Assembly (NCBI RefSeq): GCF_014200015.1
Contig: NZ_JACHOT010000004.1
Coordinates: 372,001-436,000, forward strand
Length of the DNA: 64,000 bases
Direction: 5' to 3'
Origin: Aminobacter niigataensis
Lineage (GTDB): Bacteria > Pseudomonadota > Alphaproteobacteria > Rhizobiales > Rhizobiaceae
Within the stretch, counting starts at the first letter, position 1. Each line of letters opens with the position of its first letter. Of the stretch, positions 1 through 9,398 are shown piece by piece. A program made the translations under genes and the position numbers. The notes beneath the pieces were generated by a model, which saw only the letters and a list, made by a program, of their open reading frames with translations, ran no database searches and was not told the origin of the DNA.

Positions 1-542
1 GCATGTTTGCTGCCGTCGATGCCGCCTTTGGCCGGCTCGACGCCTTCGTCAACAATGCCGGCGTCGTCGACATCAAGGCGCGCGTCGACCAGATGGATGC
101 GGCCCGCCTCGAGCGCATGATGCGCATCAACGTCATCGGCTCGATCCTGTGCGCCGGCGAGGCGGTCAAGCGCATGTCGAGCCTGCATGGCGGCGCAGGC
201 GGGGCGATCGTCAACATCTCGTCGGCGGCCGCCACGCTGGGTTCGCCCGGCGAATATGTCGACTATGCCGCCGCCAAGGGTGCCATCGACACCTTCACCA
301 TCGGACTTGCCAAGGAAGTGGCGACCGAAGGCGTCCGGGTCAACGCCGTACGCCCCGGCATCATCGACACCGAAATCCACGCGTCGGGCGGACAACCCGA
401 CCGGATCGCCGCCATTCGCGGGATGGTGCCGATGAAGCGCGAAGGCCAGGCAGAAGAAGTCGCCCATGCCGTCATCTGGCTTTTGTCGGATGAGGCATCA
501 TATACGACGGGCTCAATTTTGAACGTGAGTGGCGGCCGCTGA
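1..542 (+). CDS. SDR family oxidoreductase, 5'-truncated by window edge
   Basis: This is the C-terminal ~180 residues of a short-chain dehydrogenase/reductase, an NAD(P)-dependent oxidoreductase of classical type (about 250 aa). The reading frame is open to the first base, and the N-terminal TGxxxGIG nucleotide-binding motif is missing, so the gene starts upstream of the window. Visible are the NNAG motif (about residues 17-20 of the fragment), the catalytic Ser in NISS, the YxxxK catalytic pair in YAAAK, and the RPG segment after the active site. The substrate cannot be read from the sequence. It ends 29 bases before lpdA in the same direction; in rhizobia an SDR gene commonly sits between sucB and lpdA, so co-transcription with the 2-oxoglutarate dehydrogenase genes is likely (inference). 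Confidence 0.9.
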   Translation, partial: MFAAVDAAFGRLDAFVNNAGVVDIKARVDQMDAARLERMMRINVIGSILCAGEAVKRMSSLHGGAGGAIVNISSAAATLGSPGEYVDYAAAKGAIDTFTIGLAKEVATEGVRVNAVRPGIIDTEIHASGGQPDRIAAIRGMVPMKREGQAEEVAHAVIWLLSDEASYTTGSILNVSGGR

Positions 543-571
543 GCGCGCGCGCCCAGGAGAAGGACAGGACC

Positions 572-1978
572 ATGGCATATGACGTCGTCGTTATCGGATC
601 GGGCCCAGGCGGCTATGTGTGCGCCATCAAGGCAGCACAGCTCGGATTGAAGGTCGCCGTGGTCGAGAAGAACGCGACCTTCGGCGGCACCTGCCTGAAC
701 ATCGGCTGCATCCCTTCCAAGGCAATTCTGCATGCCTCGGAAATGCTGGCCGAGGCGCAGCATTCGTTCGATGCGCTCGGCGTCGAGGTCGGCACGCCGA
801 AGATGAACCTGAAGAAGATGATGGCGCACAAGGATGCGACGGTTGCGGCCAACGTGACCGGCGTGTCGTTCCTGTTCAAGAAAAACAAGATCGACAGCTT
901 CCAGGGCACCGGCAAGGTGCTTGGCGCCGGCAAGGTCGGCGTGACCGGTTCTGACGGCAAGAGCCAGGAGATCGAGACCAAGAACATCGTCATCGCCACC
1001 GGCTCCGACGTCGCCGGTATTCCCGGCGTCGACGTCGCCTTCGACGAGAAGGTGATCGTGTCGTCGACCGGCGCGCTGTCGCTGGAGAAGGTGCCGGGTC
1101 ATCTGGTAGTCGTTGGTGGCGGCGTCATCGGCCTCGAGCTCGGCTCAGTCTGGGCGCGCCTCGGCGCCAAGGTGACCGTGGTCGAATATCTCGACACCAT
1201 CCTGGGCGGCATGGACGGCGACGTTGCCAAGCAGTTCCAGCGCATGCTGGCCAAGCAGGGCTTCGAGTTCAAGCTCGGCTCCAAGGTGACCGGTGCCGCC
1301 AAGGCCAAGAAGGGTGCGACCGTGACTTTCGAGCCGGTCAAGGGCGGCGCTGCCGAGACCATCGAGGCCGACGTGGTGCTGGTCGCCACCGGCCGCAAGC
1401 CCTACACCGATGGCCTCGGCCTCAAGGAAGCCGGCGTCGAGATGGACGAGCGCGGCCGGGTCAAGACCGACGGCCATCTGCGCACCAACGTGGCCGGCAT
1501 CTATGCCATCGGCGACGTGGTTGCCGGTCCGATGCTGGCGCACAAGGCCGAGGACGAGGGCGTGGCGGTGGCCGAGATCATCGCCGGCCAGGCCGGCCAC
1601 GTGAACTACGACGTGATCCCCGGCGTGGTCTACACCAGCCCCGAGGTTGCTTCGGTAGGCAAGACCGAGGAAGAGCTCAAGAAGGCCGGCATCGCCTACA
1701 AGGCCGGCAAGTTCCCGTTCACGGCAAACGGCCGGGCGCGCGCCATGCTGCACACTGACGGCTTCGTCAAGGTGCTGGCCGACAAGGACAGCGACAAGGT
1801 GCTGGGCGTGCACATCGTCGGCTTCGGTGCCGGCGAGATGATCCACGAGGCGGCGGTGCTGATGGAGTTCGGTGGTTCGTCGGAAGATCTCGGCCGTACC
1901 TGCCACGCGCATCCGACGATGTCGGAAGCGGTGAAGGAGGCAGCGCTCGCCACGTTCTTCAAGCCAATCCACATGTAA
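572..1978 (+). CDS. lpdA: Dihydrolipoyl dehydrogenase (E3)
   Basis: The FAD enzyme that reoxidises dihydrolipoamide in 2-oxoacid dehydrogenase complexes and passes electrons to NAD+. At 468 aa it has normal family length. The FAD-binding GSGPGG lies at residues 9-14. The redox disulfide is in [13 protein letters not shown], with Cys41 and Cys46. The NAD-binding [10 protein letters not shown] is near residue 180, the second FAD motif AIGDV near 310, and the catalytic His-Glu pair is in HAHPTMSE near 447-452. A good ribosome-binding site (AGGAGAAGG) precedes the ATG. The upstream SDR gene suggests it is the last gene of a suc operon, so it probably serves 2-oxoglutarate dehydrogenase (inference). 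A hairpin terminator follows. Confidence 0.97.
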   Translation: MAYDVVVIGSGPGGYVCAIKAAQLGLKVAVVEKNATFGGTCLNIGCIPSKAILHASEMLAEAQHSFDALGVEVGTPKMNLKKMMAHKDATVAANVTGVSFLFKKNKIDSFQGTGKVLGAGKVGVTGSDGKSQEIETKNIVIATGSDVAGIPGVDVAFDEKVIVSSTGALSLEKVPGHLVVVGGGVIGLELGSVWARLGAKVTVVEYLDTILGGMDGDVAKQFQRMLAKQGFEFKLGSKVTGAAKAKKGATVTFEPVKGGAAETIEADVVLVATGRKPYTDGLGLKEAGVEMDERGRVKTDGHLRTNVAGIYAIGDVVAGPMLAHKAEDEGVAVAEIIAGQAGHVNYDVIPGVVYTSPEVASVGKTEEELKKAGIAYKAGKFPFTANGRARAMLHTDGFVKVLADKDSDKVLGVHIVGFGAGEMIHEAAVLMEFGGSSEDLGRTCHAHPTMSEAVKEAALATFFKPIHM

Positions 1979-2002
1979 GATCGGCGATTACGCCTGAAAC
2001 AG

Positions 2003-2031
2003 AACGGCCCGCTCGATGAGCGGGCCGTTTG
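2003..2031 (+). terminator. Rho-independent terminator after lpdA
   Basis: A perfect 12-bp stem (2003-2014 with 2018-2029) with a 3-base loop, GC-rich at the core and ending in TTT, lies 25 bases after the lpdA stop codon. The next gene is on the other strand and ends just beyond it, so the hairpin may also stop transcription coming from that side. Confidence 0.85.
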
Positions 2032-2047
2032 CATTAGGAGACCAACC

Positions 2048-2380
2048 TTAGTTGGCGGGGGCTGCCGGAGCAGGCGCCGGGGCTGGCTCGGCCGGAGCTG
2101 GAGCAGGTTCCGCCGGCGCCGGCGCAGGTTCAGCTGGCGCAGGGGCAGGTTCTGCCGGTGCGGGCGCAGGGGCAGGTTCTGCTGGCGCGGGCGCCGGTTC
2201 TGCCGGAGCGGGTGCTGGTGTTGTCGCAGCCGGGGGCTCGGCCGGTGCCGGCGCTTCTCCGGTCGGGCCGAAGATGTAATAGGCCACCGCAGCGAGCAGC
2301 ACGACGATGATGGCTATCAGCCACGTGCTGCCCATGCTCGACTGGCCGGTTGGGCGTCCTGGATCTGGATTGTTCACCAT
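2048..2380 (-). CDS. Membrane-anchored Pro/Ala-repeat protein
   Basis: A 110-aa protein of unknown function. A short polar N-terminus (about 17 residues) is followed by one hydrophobic helix (about residues 18-37, ILAVV-rich) and then a tail made almost wholly of Pro, Ala and Glu in repeats of the form APAEPAP. The start used has GGAGAT just upstream; the frame stays open 16 codons further but without a better signal. The layout suggests an inner-membrane anchor with a stiff extended tail reaching into the periplasm, as in TonB-like spacers, but no functional domain follows the spacer. The repeats are also direct repeats at DNA level, so length variation between strains is expected (inference). 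Confidence 0.7.
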   Translation of the reverse strand: MVNNPDPGRPTGQSSMGSTWLIAIIVVLLAAVAYYIFGPTGEAPAPAEPPAATTPAPAPAEPAPAPAEPAPAPAPAEPAPAPAEPAPAPAEPAPAPAEPAPAPAPAAPAN

Positions 2381-2575
2381 TGAGATCTCCCTCAGCTGCG
2401 CTCCGCAATCATTGCGTGAACATCGCAATCAACGCGCGAAACTCATTTCGGTTTCACCGGAGACGAAAAAAGACTGCAAATACAGGAGGCCGACCCCGGT
2501 GCAGAGGCCGGGAGGCGCTGCGGCGTCGTTTCGCCACGCCGCCTTCGCTCACAAAACGCGCTAGCTTCGAGAAAG

Positions 2576-3082
2576 ATGCAGCGACCTGAGGCCAGCGACA
2601 TGCCCGTGGTGCAATGCCTTTCCAACCCGGACGAACTGCTGCCCGGCACGAGCTTTGCCGACCGCTACGCCATGGTGGTCAGCGGGCAGTCGCTGGATGC
2701 CATGACGGCGGCCGAGCGGGCCATCGTCAATGTTCCGGCCTGGATTGGCCGGCTGATGATGCTGCGCAACCTGCTGGTGCGGCCTTTCGGGCTGAAAACC
2801 GGGCACGCCGACCTCCCCGGGCAGCAAAAGCGGGTCGGCATGTTTCCCGTGATCAGCGAGGCCCCGGCCCGGGTGGTTCTCGGCCTCGACGACCGCCATC
2901 TCGATTTCCGGCTGGTGGTCGAAGTGAAGGAACTGGGCGAGGGGCGGCAGGAGGTGAGTGCGACGACGCTGGTCAGGCCTCACAACAGGTTCGGCCGAAT
3001 CTATCTCGCCGTCGTCATGCCGTTCCACCGCATCATCGTTCCGGCGATGCTGGCCAGGGCGGCGGCCGACGCGCGGGGTTAG
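2576..3082 (+). CDS. DUF2867 family protein
   Basis: A 168-aa protein resembling the DUF2867 family, which has no established function. It begins with a short region followed by a DRYAMVV segment and an aromatic/hydrophobic stretch (AWIGRLMMLRN), then a beta-rich half ending near PFHRIIVPAML, which fits the family pattern. No signal peptide or membrane segment is evident. Two starts are possible: ATG 2576 (used; GAGAAAG upstream) and ATG 2600 (GAGG upstream). It converges with the TraB/GumN-like gene and the two stop regions overlap by four bases. Confidence 0.75.
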   Translation: MQRPEASDMPVVQCLSNPDELLPGTSFADRYAMVVSGQSLDAMTAAERAIVNVPAWIGRLMMLRNLLVRPFGLKTGHADLPGQQKRVGMFPVISEAPARVVLGLDDRHLDFRLVVEVKELGEGRQEVSATTLVRPHNRFGRIYLAVVMPFHRIIVPAMLARAAADARG

Positions 3083-4155
3083 CGGTCTGCAGCGGTGACG
3101 GTGTAGCCCGCCTTGCGGAACAGCTCGACCAGCCCTGCGGGGCCGGGCAGGTGGAGCGCACCGACGGCCATGAAGACGTCGCCTTGGGCGACGAGCGGTC
3201 CTGCGCGATCGACCATGGTCTTGTTGCGCGTCGTCACCATCGCTTCCTCGAAGGCGGCGTAGCCGGAATCGTCAGATTCGCCCGACGGCAGGGCGTTGCG
3301 GAACAGCGGCCAGAACATGCCGGTGTCGCCGCGCTGGTAGAGCACGACCATGGTCTCGATGACGTCGTCCATGCGGTTACCGAGCTTGAGGGTCTCGACC
3401 AGGCCCTTGATGTGGAACTCGATCGGCAGCGAGGCCATGGCCGAAAGCTGGTCGGCGGCGGTCTCCAGGCCCTTGACCTGCTTGCCGGCGGCCTTGGCCT
3501 GCTGGGCGATGAGGATGTCGAGCACCGGCGCGCCCGCGGCCTTGCGGGTGAGCTCGCAGGCCGGGAGGGCGACCATCGACGACAGCATCCACGGCTTCAT
3601 CTTGGAGACGCTGCCGGGCGGGATGCCGCGCGCTTCGAGCGCCGCGTTGACGGTTGCGAGCTCGTCCGGCGACATCAACGACGGCAGCGTGGTGCTGTCG
3701 GTGAACATCATCAGCTCGGGCTGCTTCATCAGGCTGGCGACCATGGCGTTCTGGTCGAGCACATCGGTGGTTTCGATGACCAGCGTGTGCGAGCCGTCGA
3801 AGGCCTTCTGCGCTGCGGGCTGAAGCTTGGTGACGCGCGGATCGGTGACATGCATGGTGCCGTAGAGCCAGGACGGCTTCTGGCCGGGCTTTTCCAGCTT
3901 CCACAACAGGCCCTGGCCGTTGAGCGTGGCCTTGGCCTCGGCCCCGATCTTGGCCAGAAGCGTCGGGTTGTCCTTGGCAAGCTCGGCCAGCATGTCGGAG
4001 CCGGTGCAGACGGGCGCTTCGGCGCGTGCCTTGCCGGCGAACAGGAACGCGACGGCAAAGAACAGGACGAAGAACAGTACGTTGAGCGCTGCAAGCAGCT
4101 TCAGCGATAGCAACGATGCGCGGTCGGCAAAGGCGGCGAGACGTGTCATGGGCAT
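3079..4155 (-). CDS. TraB/GumN family protein
   Basis: A 358-aa protein with an N-terminal hydrophobic segment (about residues 20-45, LNVLFFVLFF) that acts as a signal or anchor, followed by a TraB/GumN-type domain. Family marks are WLYGTMHVTDPR near residue 95, where bacterial members carry a conserved GTxHV, and a C-terminal block ending in VGALHLPGPAGLVELF, a conserved GxxHxxG-type motif. Some TraB/Tiki relatives are metal-dependent proteases and these two motifs hold the proposed metal ligands; whether this protein is a protease is unknown. Adjacent ATGs at 4155 and 4149 both fit. It lies 64 bases downstream of xerC on the same strand and could be co-transcribed with it. Confidence 0.8.
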   Translation of the reverse strand: MPMTRLAAFADRASLLSLKLLAALNVLFFVLFFAVAFLFAGKARAEAPVCTGSDMLAELAKDNPTLLAKIGAEAKATLNGQGLLWKLEKPGQKPSWLYGTMHVTDPRVTKLQPAAQKAFDGSHTLVIETTDVLDQNAMVASLMKQPELMMFTDSTTLPSLMSPDELATVNAALEARGIPPGSVSKMKPWMLSSMVALPACELTRKAAGAPVLDILIAQQAKAAGKQVKGLETAADQLSAMASLPIEFHIKGLVETLKLGNRMDDVIETMVVLYQRGDTGMFWPLFRNALPSGESDDSGYAAFEEAMVTTRNKTMVDRAGPLVAQGDVFMAVGALHLPGPAGLVELFRKAGYTVTAADR

Positions 4156-4219
4156 TGGTGTAGCCGCCAAAAGCGGCAAAACGGTTAATGCCGCCGTGAC
4201 AATTGTCAGCCTCGAGATG

Positions 4220-5158
<939 letters not shown>

Positions 5159-5226
5159 TGGCAGCGCGGGTCCGATTGAATAAGTCAGTGTTGAACGAGC
5201 GAAGTTAGCAAGCAGTGAAGCAGGCG

Positions 5227-5829
5227 ATGGCCAGACCCCAAAATCCAATCCAGATGGCCGTGATCGGCGCCGCCCACGGCATCAAGGGCGAACTGCGCGT
5301 GAAGACCTTTACCGGCGATCCGCTGGCGCTGGCCGACTACGGCCCGCTTTACGCCAAGGACGGCCGTACCTTCGAGATCGCTGCGATCCGGCCGGCCAAC
5401 GAGGTGGTGGTGGTGCGCTTCAAGGGCGTCAACGACCGCAACGCCGCCGAGGTGCTGACCAACACCGAGCTGTTCGTCGACCGTTCGGCGCTGCCCGACG
5501 ATGGCGAGGAGGGCGAATTCTATCACACCGATCTTGTCGGGCTTGCGGTTCGCGATGAGAATGGCGAGCCGGTCGGCAAGGTGTTTGCCGTGCAGAATTT
5601 CGGCGGCGGCGACATCCTGGAAATCCAGTATCAGGGCCGCAAGGGCGTGCTGATTCCCTTCACGCAAGCTGCGGTGCCCGTGGTCGACATCGCTGGCGGC
5701 TTCGTCGCCATCGATACGGTTGCTGCCGGGCTGGTTGAGGACGAAGACGACGCGGACGCACCTTCCGACGGCGAGTTCGAGCATAAAGGTCGGCCGCGCG
5801 GACCCAGGGATGCCGGGGGAAATCGCTGA
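5227..5829 (+). CDS. rimM: Ribosome maturation factor RimM
   Basis: A 30S assembly factor needed for maturation of the 16S rRNA 3' domain; it binds ribosomal protein S19. About 200 aa, slightly longer than usual because of an acidic and then basic C-terminal tail (about residues 170-200). The N-terminal RimM barrel starts with the conserved [12 protein letters not shown] near residue 14. The PRC-like C-terminal domain includes [10 protein letters not shown] near 100 and the GRKGVLIPF segment. ATG 5227 is preferred over an upstream in-frame GTG at 5215 because homologs start close to the MAVIG block. The stop overlaps the trmD start by one base, so the two are translationally coupled. Confidence 0.93.
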   Translation: MARPQNPIQMAVIGAAHGIKGELRVKTFTGDPLALADYGPLYAKDGRTFEIAAIRPANEVVVVRFKGVNDRNAAEVLTNTELFVDRSALPDDGEEGEFYHTDLVGLAVRDENGEPVGKVFAVQNFGGGDILEIQYQGRKGVLIPFTQAAVPVVDIAGGFVAIDTVAAGLVEDEDDADAPSDGEFEHKGRPRGPRDAGGNR

Positions 5830-6527
5830 TGTTTCGGGCCAGCGTACTCACGCTCTATCCCGAGATGTTCCCGGGCGCGCTGGGACTGTCGCTGGCGGGG
5901 CGGGCGATGGAGCGTGGCGACTGGTCGCTTGAAGCCGTGCAGATCCGCGACTTTGCGACCGACAAGCACCGCACCGTCGACGACACGCCTGCCGGCGGCG
6001 GCGCCGGCATGGTGATGCGCGCCGACATCCTGGCCAAGGCGATCGACCATGCCTCGCCCGAGGGCGATACGCGCCCGCGCATCCTGATGAGCCCGCGCGG
6101 CAAGCCGCTGACCCAGGAGCGCGTGCGCGAGTTGGCGGCTGGTCCGGGTGCCGTCATCCTGTGCGGCCGCTTCGAAGGCGTCGACCAGCGCGTCATCGAG
6201 GCGCGTGAGTTGGAAGAGATTTCGGTCGGCGACTTCATCCTCTCGGGTGGCGAGCCGGCGGCGTTGGTGCTGCTCGATGCGCTGGTCAGGCTGCTGCCCG
6301 GCGTGATGGGCAACGAGGTATCGGGCGAGGAAGAGAGTTTTGAGGGCGGGCTGCTGGAGCATCCGCACTATACCCGGCCGCAGGAATTCGAGGGCCGGGC
6401 GATCCCCGAGGTGCTGACCTCGGGCAATCACGGCAAGATTGCCAAATGGCGGCGGGCCGAAGCGGAGAAGTTGACGGTTGAACGCCGGCCGGACCTTTGG
6501 GCCGGGCGGCTCGAGAAAAAGCGATAG
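5829..6527 (+). CDS. trmD: tRNA (guanine-N1)-methyltransferase TrmD
   Basis: Methylates G37 of tRNAs using S-adenosylmethionine, which prevents +1 frameshifting. At 232 aa it is slightly shorter than the E. coli enzyme. It shows the SPOUT trefoil-knot signatures: [10 protein letters not shown] (~residue 87), [10 protein letters not shown] (~113) and the glycine-rich [14 protein letters not shown] (~133). The catalytic [16 protein letters not shown] region is near residue 50 ([11 protein letters not shown]). It directly follows rimM, the classical order rimM-trmD; rplS is the usual next gene and here lies 1.1 kb further on, separated by an oppositely oriented transporter gene. Confidence 0.97.
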   Translation: MFRASVLTLYPEMFPGALGLSLAGRAMERGDWSLEAVQIRDFATDKHRTVDDTPAGGGAGMVMRADILAKAIDHASPEGDTRPRILMSPRGKPLTQERVRELAAGPGAVILCGRFEGVDQRVIEARELEEISVGDFILSGGEPAALVLLDALVRLLPGVMGNEVSGEEESFEGGLLEHPHYTRPQEFEGRAIPEVLTSGNHGKIAKWRRAEAEKLTVERRPDLWAGRLEKKR

Positions 6528-6538
6528 GCCGAACCCGC

Positions 6539-7294
6539 TCAGCCCTTCGTAAAATAGTAAAAGGCCAAAAACAGCCCGACTGCGACGACCAGTGCGCGGA
6601 CGATCGCCTGCGGTACGCGGCGTGCGGTCCAGACGCCGGCATAGCCGCCGAGCGCGACGCCCGGAACCATGACTGCAGCGGCCGTCCAGGCGACGACGCC
6701 ACCGGAGGCGAAGATGATGATGGCGACCGCTGCGATGACGATGGAGAGCATGTTCTTGAGCGCGTTGAGGCGGTGGTAGTCGCCGCCCTCGGTGAGGCCG
6801 AGGGTTGCCAGCATCATCACGCCCATGCCAGCACCGAAGAAACCGCCATAGATCGAGGTGAAGAACTGGACGATGCGGCCGGCGAGCGAGGACGGTGCGC
6901 CTTCAGGCCGCTCGGCAAGTCTTGCCGGCCGGAGCCAGGGGCCAGCGGCGAACAACGCGGTGGCGGCAAGCAGCAGCCAGGGGACGAGCGCGCCGAAGGA
7001 GACATTGTCGAGCGATAGCAGGAACAGCGAGCCGATCAGGGCACCGACGGCCGAGATGACGGCGAAGGCGAGCGCGCCGCGCCACATCCGGCGGATGTCC
7101 TTGATATAGGCCCAGGTCGAGGTGATGTAGCCGGGAAACTGGGCGATCGACGACGTCGCATTGGCCGAGATCGGCGGCAGCCCGGCCATGGTCAGCGCGC
7201 CGAAGGTCAGGAAGGTGCCGCCGCCGGCAATGGCGTTGACGACGCCCGAGAGGAAGCCCGCGACGAAGAGGATTCCGACTGTGATGAGGGTCAC
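6539..7294 (-). CDS. TSUP family (TauE/SafE-like) membrane transporter
   Basis: A 251-aa integral membrane protein of the TSUP/TauE-SafE family; members export sulfite or organosulfur anions, but the substrate here is not known. It has about eight hydrophobic helices and the family's N-terminal hallmark GVVNAIAGGGTFLTF (~residue 14), plus a second glycine-rich repeat around YGGFFGAGMGVMML (~residue 150), reflecting the internal duplication. The start chosen is GTG 7294 with GGAGCAGG upstream; the ATG-initiated frame would add 52 basic residues with no membrane character. The gene sits in reverse orientation between trmD and rplS, genes that are adjacent in many bacteria. Confidence 0.85.
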   Translation of the reverse strand: MTLITVGILFVAGFLSGVVNAIAGGGTFLTFGALTMAGLPPISANATSSIAQFPGYITSTWAYIKDIRRMWRGALAFAVISAVGALIGSLFLLSLDNVSFGALVPWLLLAATALFAAGPWLRPARLAERPEGAPSSLAGRIVQFFTSIYGGFFGAGMGVMMLATLGLTEGGDYHRLNALKNMLSIVIAAVAIIIFASGGVVAWTAAAVMVPGVALGGYAGVWTARRVPQAIVRALVVAVGLFLAFYYFTKG

Positions 7295-7638
7295 GGGTTG
7301 CCTGCTCCGATACGCTGCGCCTGGGGGTCTGTAGGTAGCCCGGGCCGGCGATGCAAGCCATGGCTTGCCGATGGCGGCCACTTGGTCCAAGGTCCGGCAA
7401 GCCGCGACAGCACGCAAAGCGCGTAAAAAAGACACTGCAAGGCGTGACAAATGGCTGAAATAGCGGTATGTGCCCGCCCGAACCGGACGAATAATCGACC
7501 GGACCCGTCAACAGTGACGGTGTAGTCGCCCCTGCCGGAAGGCCCGCGAGGGAACAAGGCATATCCGAGCGGTCATTGGAACTGCAAGGCGAGCGTGGGC
7601 GCTCTGGCTGTCGGAAGAACAAGAAGTGGATAGTTGAG
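7295..7638. other. Intergenic region upstream of rplS
   Basis: No supportable gene was found in these 344 bases. The region must hold the promoters of the divergent transporter gene and rplS. The sequence from about 7500 to 7638 contains several short GC-rich stems and may form a structured 5' leader of the rplS mRNA, but no known leader family could be recognised. Confidence 0.5.
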
Positions 7639-8187
7639 ATGGATATCATCCGCCAGCTCGAGGCCGAACAGGCCGCCAAGATCGAAGCCAAGCGCACCCT
7701 GCCGGAATTCCAGCCGGGCGACACCGTGCGCGTTCTGGTTCGCGTCACGGAAGGCACGCGTACCCGCGTGCAGGCCTATGAGGGCGTCGTGATCGCCCGC
7801 GCCGGCTCGGGCTTCCAGGAAAACTTCACCGTCCGCAAGATCTCCTATGGCGAAGGCGTGGAGCGCGTGTTCCCGGTCTACTCGCCGATGATCGAGGGCG
7901 TCGAGATCGTCCGCCGCGGCAAGGTCCGTCGCGCCAAGCTGTACTACCTGCGCGATCGTCGCGGTAAGTCGGCTCGTATCGTCGAGAACACCGGCGTGCG
8001 CGCCCGCAAGCTGAACGACGCCGAGCGCGAAGCAGCCAACGCCGAGAAGGCCCGCATCGAGGCCGAGAAGGTCGCCGCCGCCCAGGCCCTGGCCGCCGAG
8101 AAGGCCGCTCAGGAAGCAGCCGAGAAGAAGGCAGCAGCCGAGGCCGCCAAGGCTGCGGAAGCAGCGGCCGAGCCTGCAGCCGAGTAA
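7639..8187 (+). CDS. rplS: 50S ribosomal protein L19 with Ala/Glu/Lys-rich tail
   Basis: L19 sits at the interface between the 30S and 50S subunits. The first ~115 residues match the universal protein, with [41 protein letters not shown] and [21 protein letters not shown]. The protein continues for a further ~65 residues of almost pure Ala, Glu and Lys, predicted to be a long charged helix. Such extensions are frequent in alphaproteobacterial L19. The start is ATG 7639 (MDIIRQLE); the upstream 21 codons of the open frame do not match L19. A strong terminator follows 20 bases after the stop. Confidence 0.96.
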   Translation: MDIIRQLEAEQAAKIEAKRTLPEFQPGDTVRVLVRVTEGTRTRVQAYEGVVIARAGSGFQENFTVRKISYGEGVERVFPVYSPMIEGVEIVRRGKVRRAKLYYLRDRRGKSARIVENTGVRARKLNDAEREAANAEKARIEAEKVAAAQALAAEKAAQEAAEKKAAAEAAKAAEAAAEPAAE

Positions 8188-8207
8188 TTTCCGGCACTTG
8201 TGTTTCG

Positions 8208-8232
8208 AAAGGGCGGCTTCGGCCGCCCTTTT
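8208..8232 (+). terminator. Rho-independent terminator after rplS
   Basis: A perfect 10-bp stem (8208-8217 with 8222-8231) closed by a TTCG tetraloop and ending in a T run. The UUCG loop gives an exceptionally stable hairpin. Confidence 0.92.
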
Positions 8233-8365
8233 GCGTTTCGGAGGATGGAATTCCAGTTCTTCCATGCGCGACGCATGGAGCCTGCTTGCATGCGGCCCGC
8301 GGCGAGCTAAAGTCTCGCGCAAACGACCGGCGTCGCCGGTCTCGCGCATTTTCGGGGAACTGATC

Positions 8366-9163
8366 ATGAATAGTCTCAAGCTCGCGCTTGCCGGCGCTCT
8401 CGCCCTCGTGCTTTCGCCCTTCGTTGCCCAAGCCCAGAGCCTGCCCGACCTCGGCGGCAAGACGGTGGTGGTGGTGACCGAGAACGCCTATCCGCCGCTG
8501 CAGTTCATCGATCCCAAGACCGGCAAGCAGATAGGCTGGGAATATGACGCTATGGACGAGATCGCCAAGCGCCTGAACTTCAAGGTCGAGTACCAGAACA
8601 CTTCCTGGGACGCGATGATCCAGGCGGTGTCCGACGGCCAGTACCAGCTCGGCATGACCGGCATCACCATCAAGGACGACCGCAAGGAGAAGGTCGATTT
8701 CTCCGATCCCTACATGCGTTCGCAGCAGTTCATGCTGGTGCGCGCCGACGAGGCCCGCTTCACCGACGCCAAGAGCTTCGGCGCCCTCAAGGACGGCCTG
8801 ATCGCGGCGCAGCCGGGCACCTCGCCGTTCTACACCGCCGTCTACGAAATCCTCGACGGCAACGAACAGAACCCGCGCATCAAGCTGTTCGAGACCTTCG
8901 GCGCCACCGTGCAGGCGCTCAAGGCAGGCGACGTCGACCTGGTGCTGACCGACAGCGTCGCGGCCCAGGGCTATGTCGATGCCTCGGAAGGCAAGCTCAA
9001 GGTGGTGGGCGGGCCGCTGGGCAGCGAGGATTTCGGCTTCATCTTCAAGAAGGGTTCGGACCTGGTTCAACCGGTCAATGCGGCGATTGCCGCGCTCAAG
9101 GCTGACGGCACCTTCGATGCGCTGAACAAGAAGTGGTTCCTCGACTACAAGATGGGCCAGTAG
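8366..9163 (+). CDS. Amino-acid ABC transporter substrate-binding protein
   Basis: A periplasmic binding protein of the polar amino-acid family (SBP family 3), 265 aa. The Sec signal peptide covers about residues 1-24, with a hydrophobic core LALAGALALVL and cleavage after AQA. The mature domain has the family pattern: VVTENAYPPLQFID, GWEYDAMDEIAKRLNFKVEY, a DAMIQAVSDGQYQLGMTGITI hinge and VDFSDPYM. Residues such as the Arg and Asp that bind the amino-acid backbone fit the family, but the preferred amino acid cannot be told. The start is ATG 8366; the longer open frame crosses the rplS terminator. The permease gene follows after a 235-base gap filled by an inverted repeat. Confidence 0.92.
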   Translation: MNSLKLALAGALALVLSPFVAQAQSLPDLGGKTVVVVTENAYPPLQFIDPKTGKQIGWEYDAMDEIAKRLNFKVEYQNTSWDAMIQAVSDGQYQLGMTGITIKDDRKEKVDFSDPYMRSQQFMLVRADEARFTDAKSFGALKDGLIAAQPGTSPFYTAVYEILDGNEQNPRIKLFETFGATVQALKAGDVDLVLTDSVAAQGYVDASEGKLKVVGGPLGSEDFGFIFKKGSDLVQPVNAAIAALKADGTFDALNKKWFLDYKMGQ

Positions 9164-9193
9164 TCTGGGGCATTCTTCGGTGTCAGTGCTCCA

Positions 9194-9358
9194 CGTTGCC
9201 CCCCTCTGGGCTGCCGGCCATCTTCCCCACAAGGGGGGAGATCTGCAGCGTCACCAGCCACGCCAATATGGCAACATCGCAAGTTGGCGAAAGCCAAGCG
9301 GCCAGCCTGATCTCACCCCTTGTGAGGAAGATGGCCGGCAGCCCAGAGGGGGGCGACG
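9194..9358. repeat. Long intergenic inverted repeat (50-bp arms)
   Basis: Arms at 9194-9243 and 9309-9358 are reverse complements at 47 of 50 positions, separated by 65 bases. Each arm contains a CCCCCTCTGGGCTGCCGG block and a short inner palindrome of the CCCCACAAGGGGG type. Arms of this kind resemble the dispersed palindromic elements known from rhizobial and Brucella genomes. It splits the binding-protein and permease genes of one transporter and could fold into a long hairpin in the mRNA, attenuating or stabilising upstream message. Confidence 0.85.
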
Positions 9359-9398
9359 TAAGGCGCCGCCGTCAACAGCCCCAGCAGTCACTCGATAG

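Noticed and set aside
2614-4110. 498-codon plus-strand frame across the DUF2867 and TraB-like genes
   Set aside because: Out-of-frame and antisense reading of two well-supported genes; composition is not protein-like.
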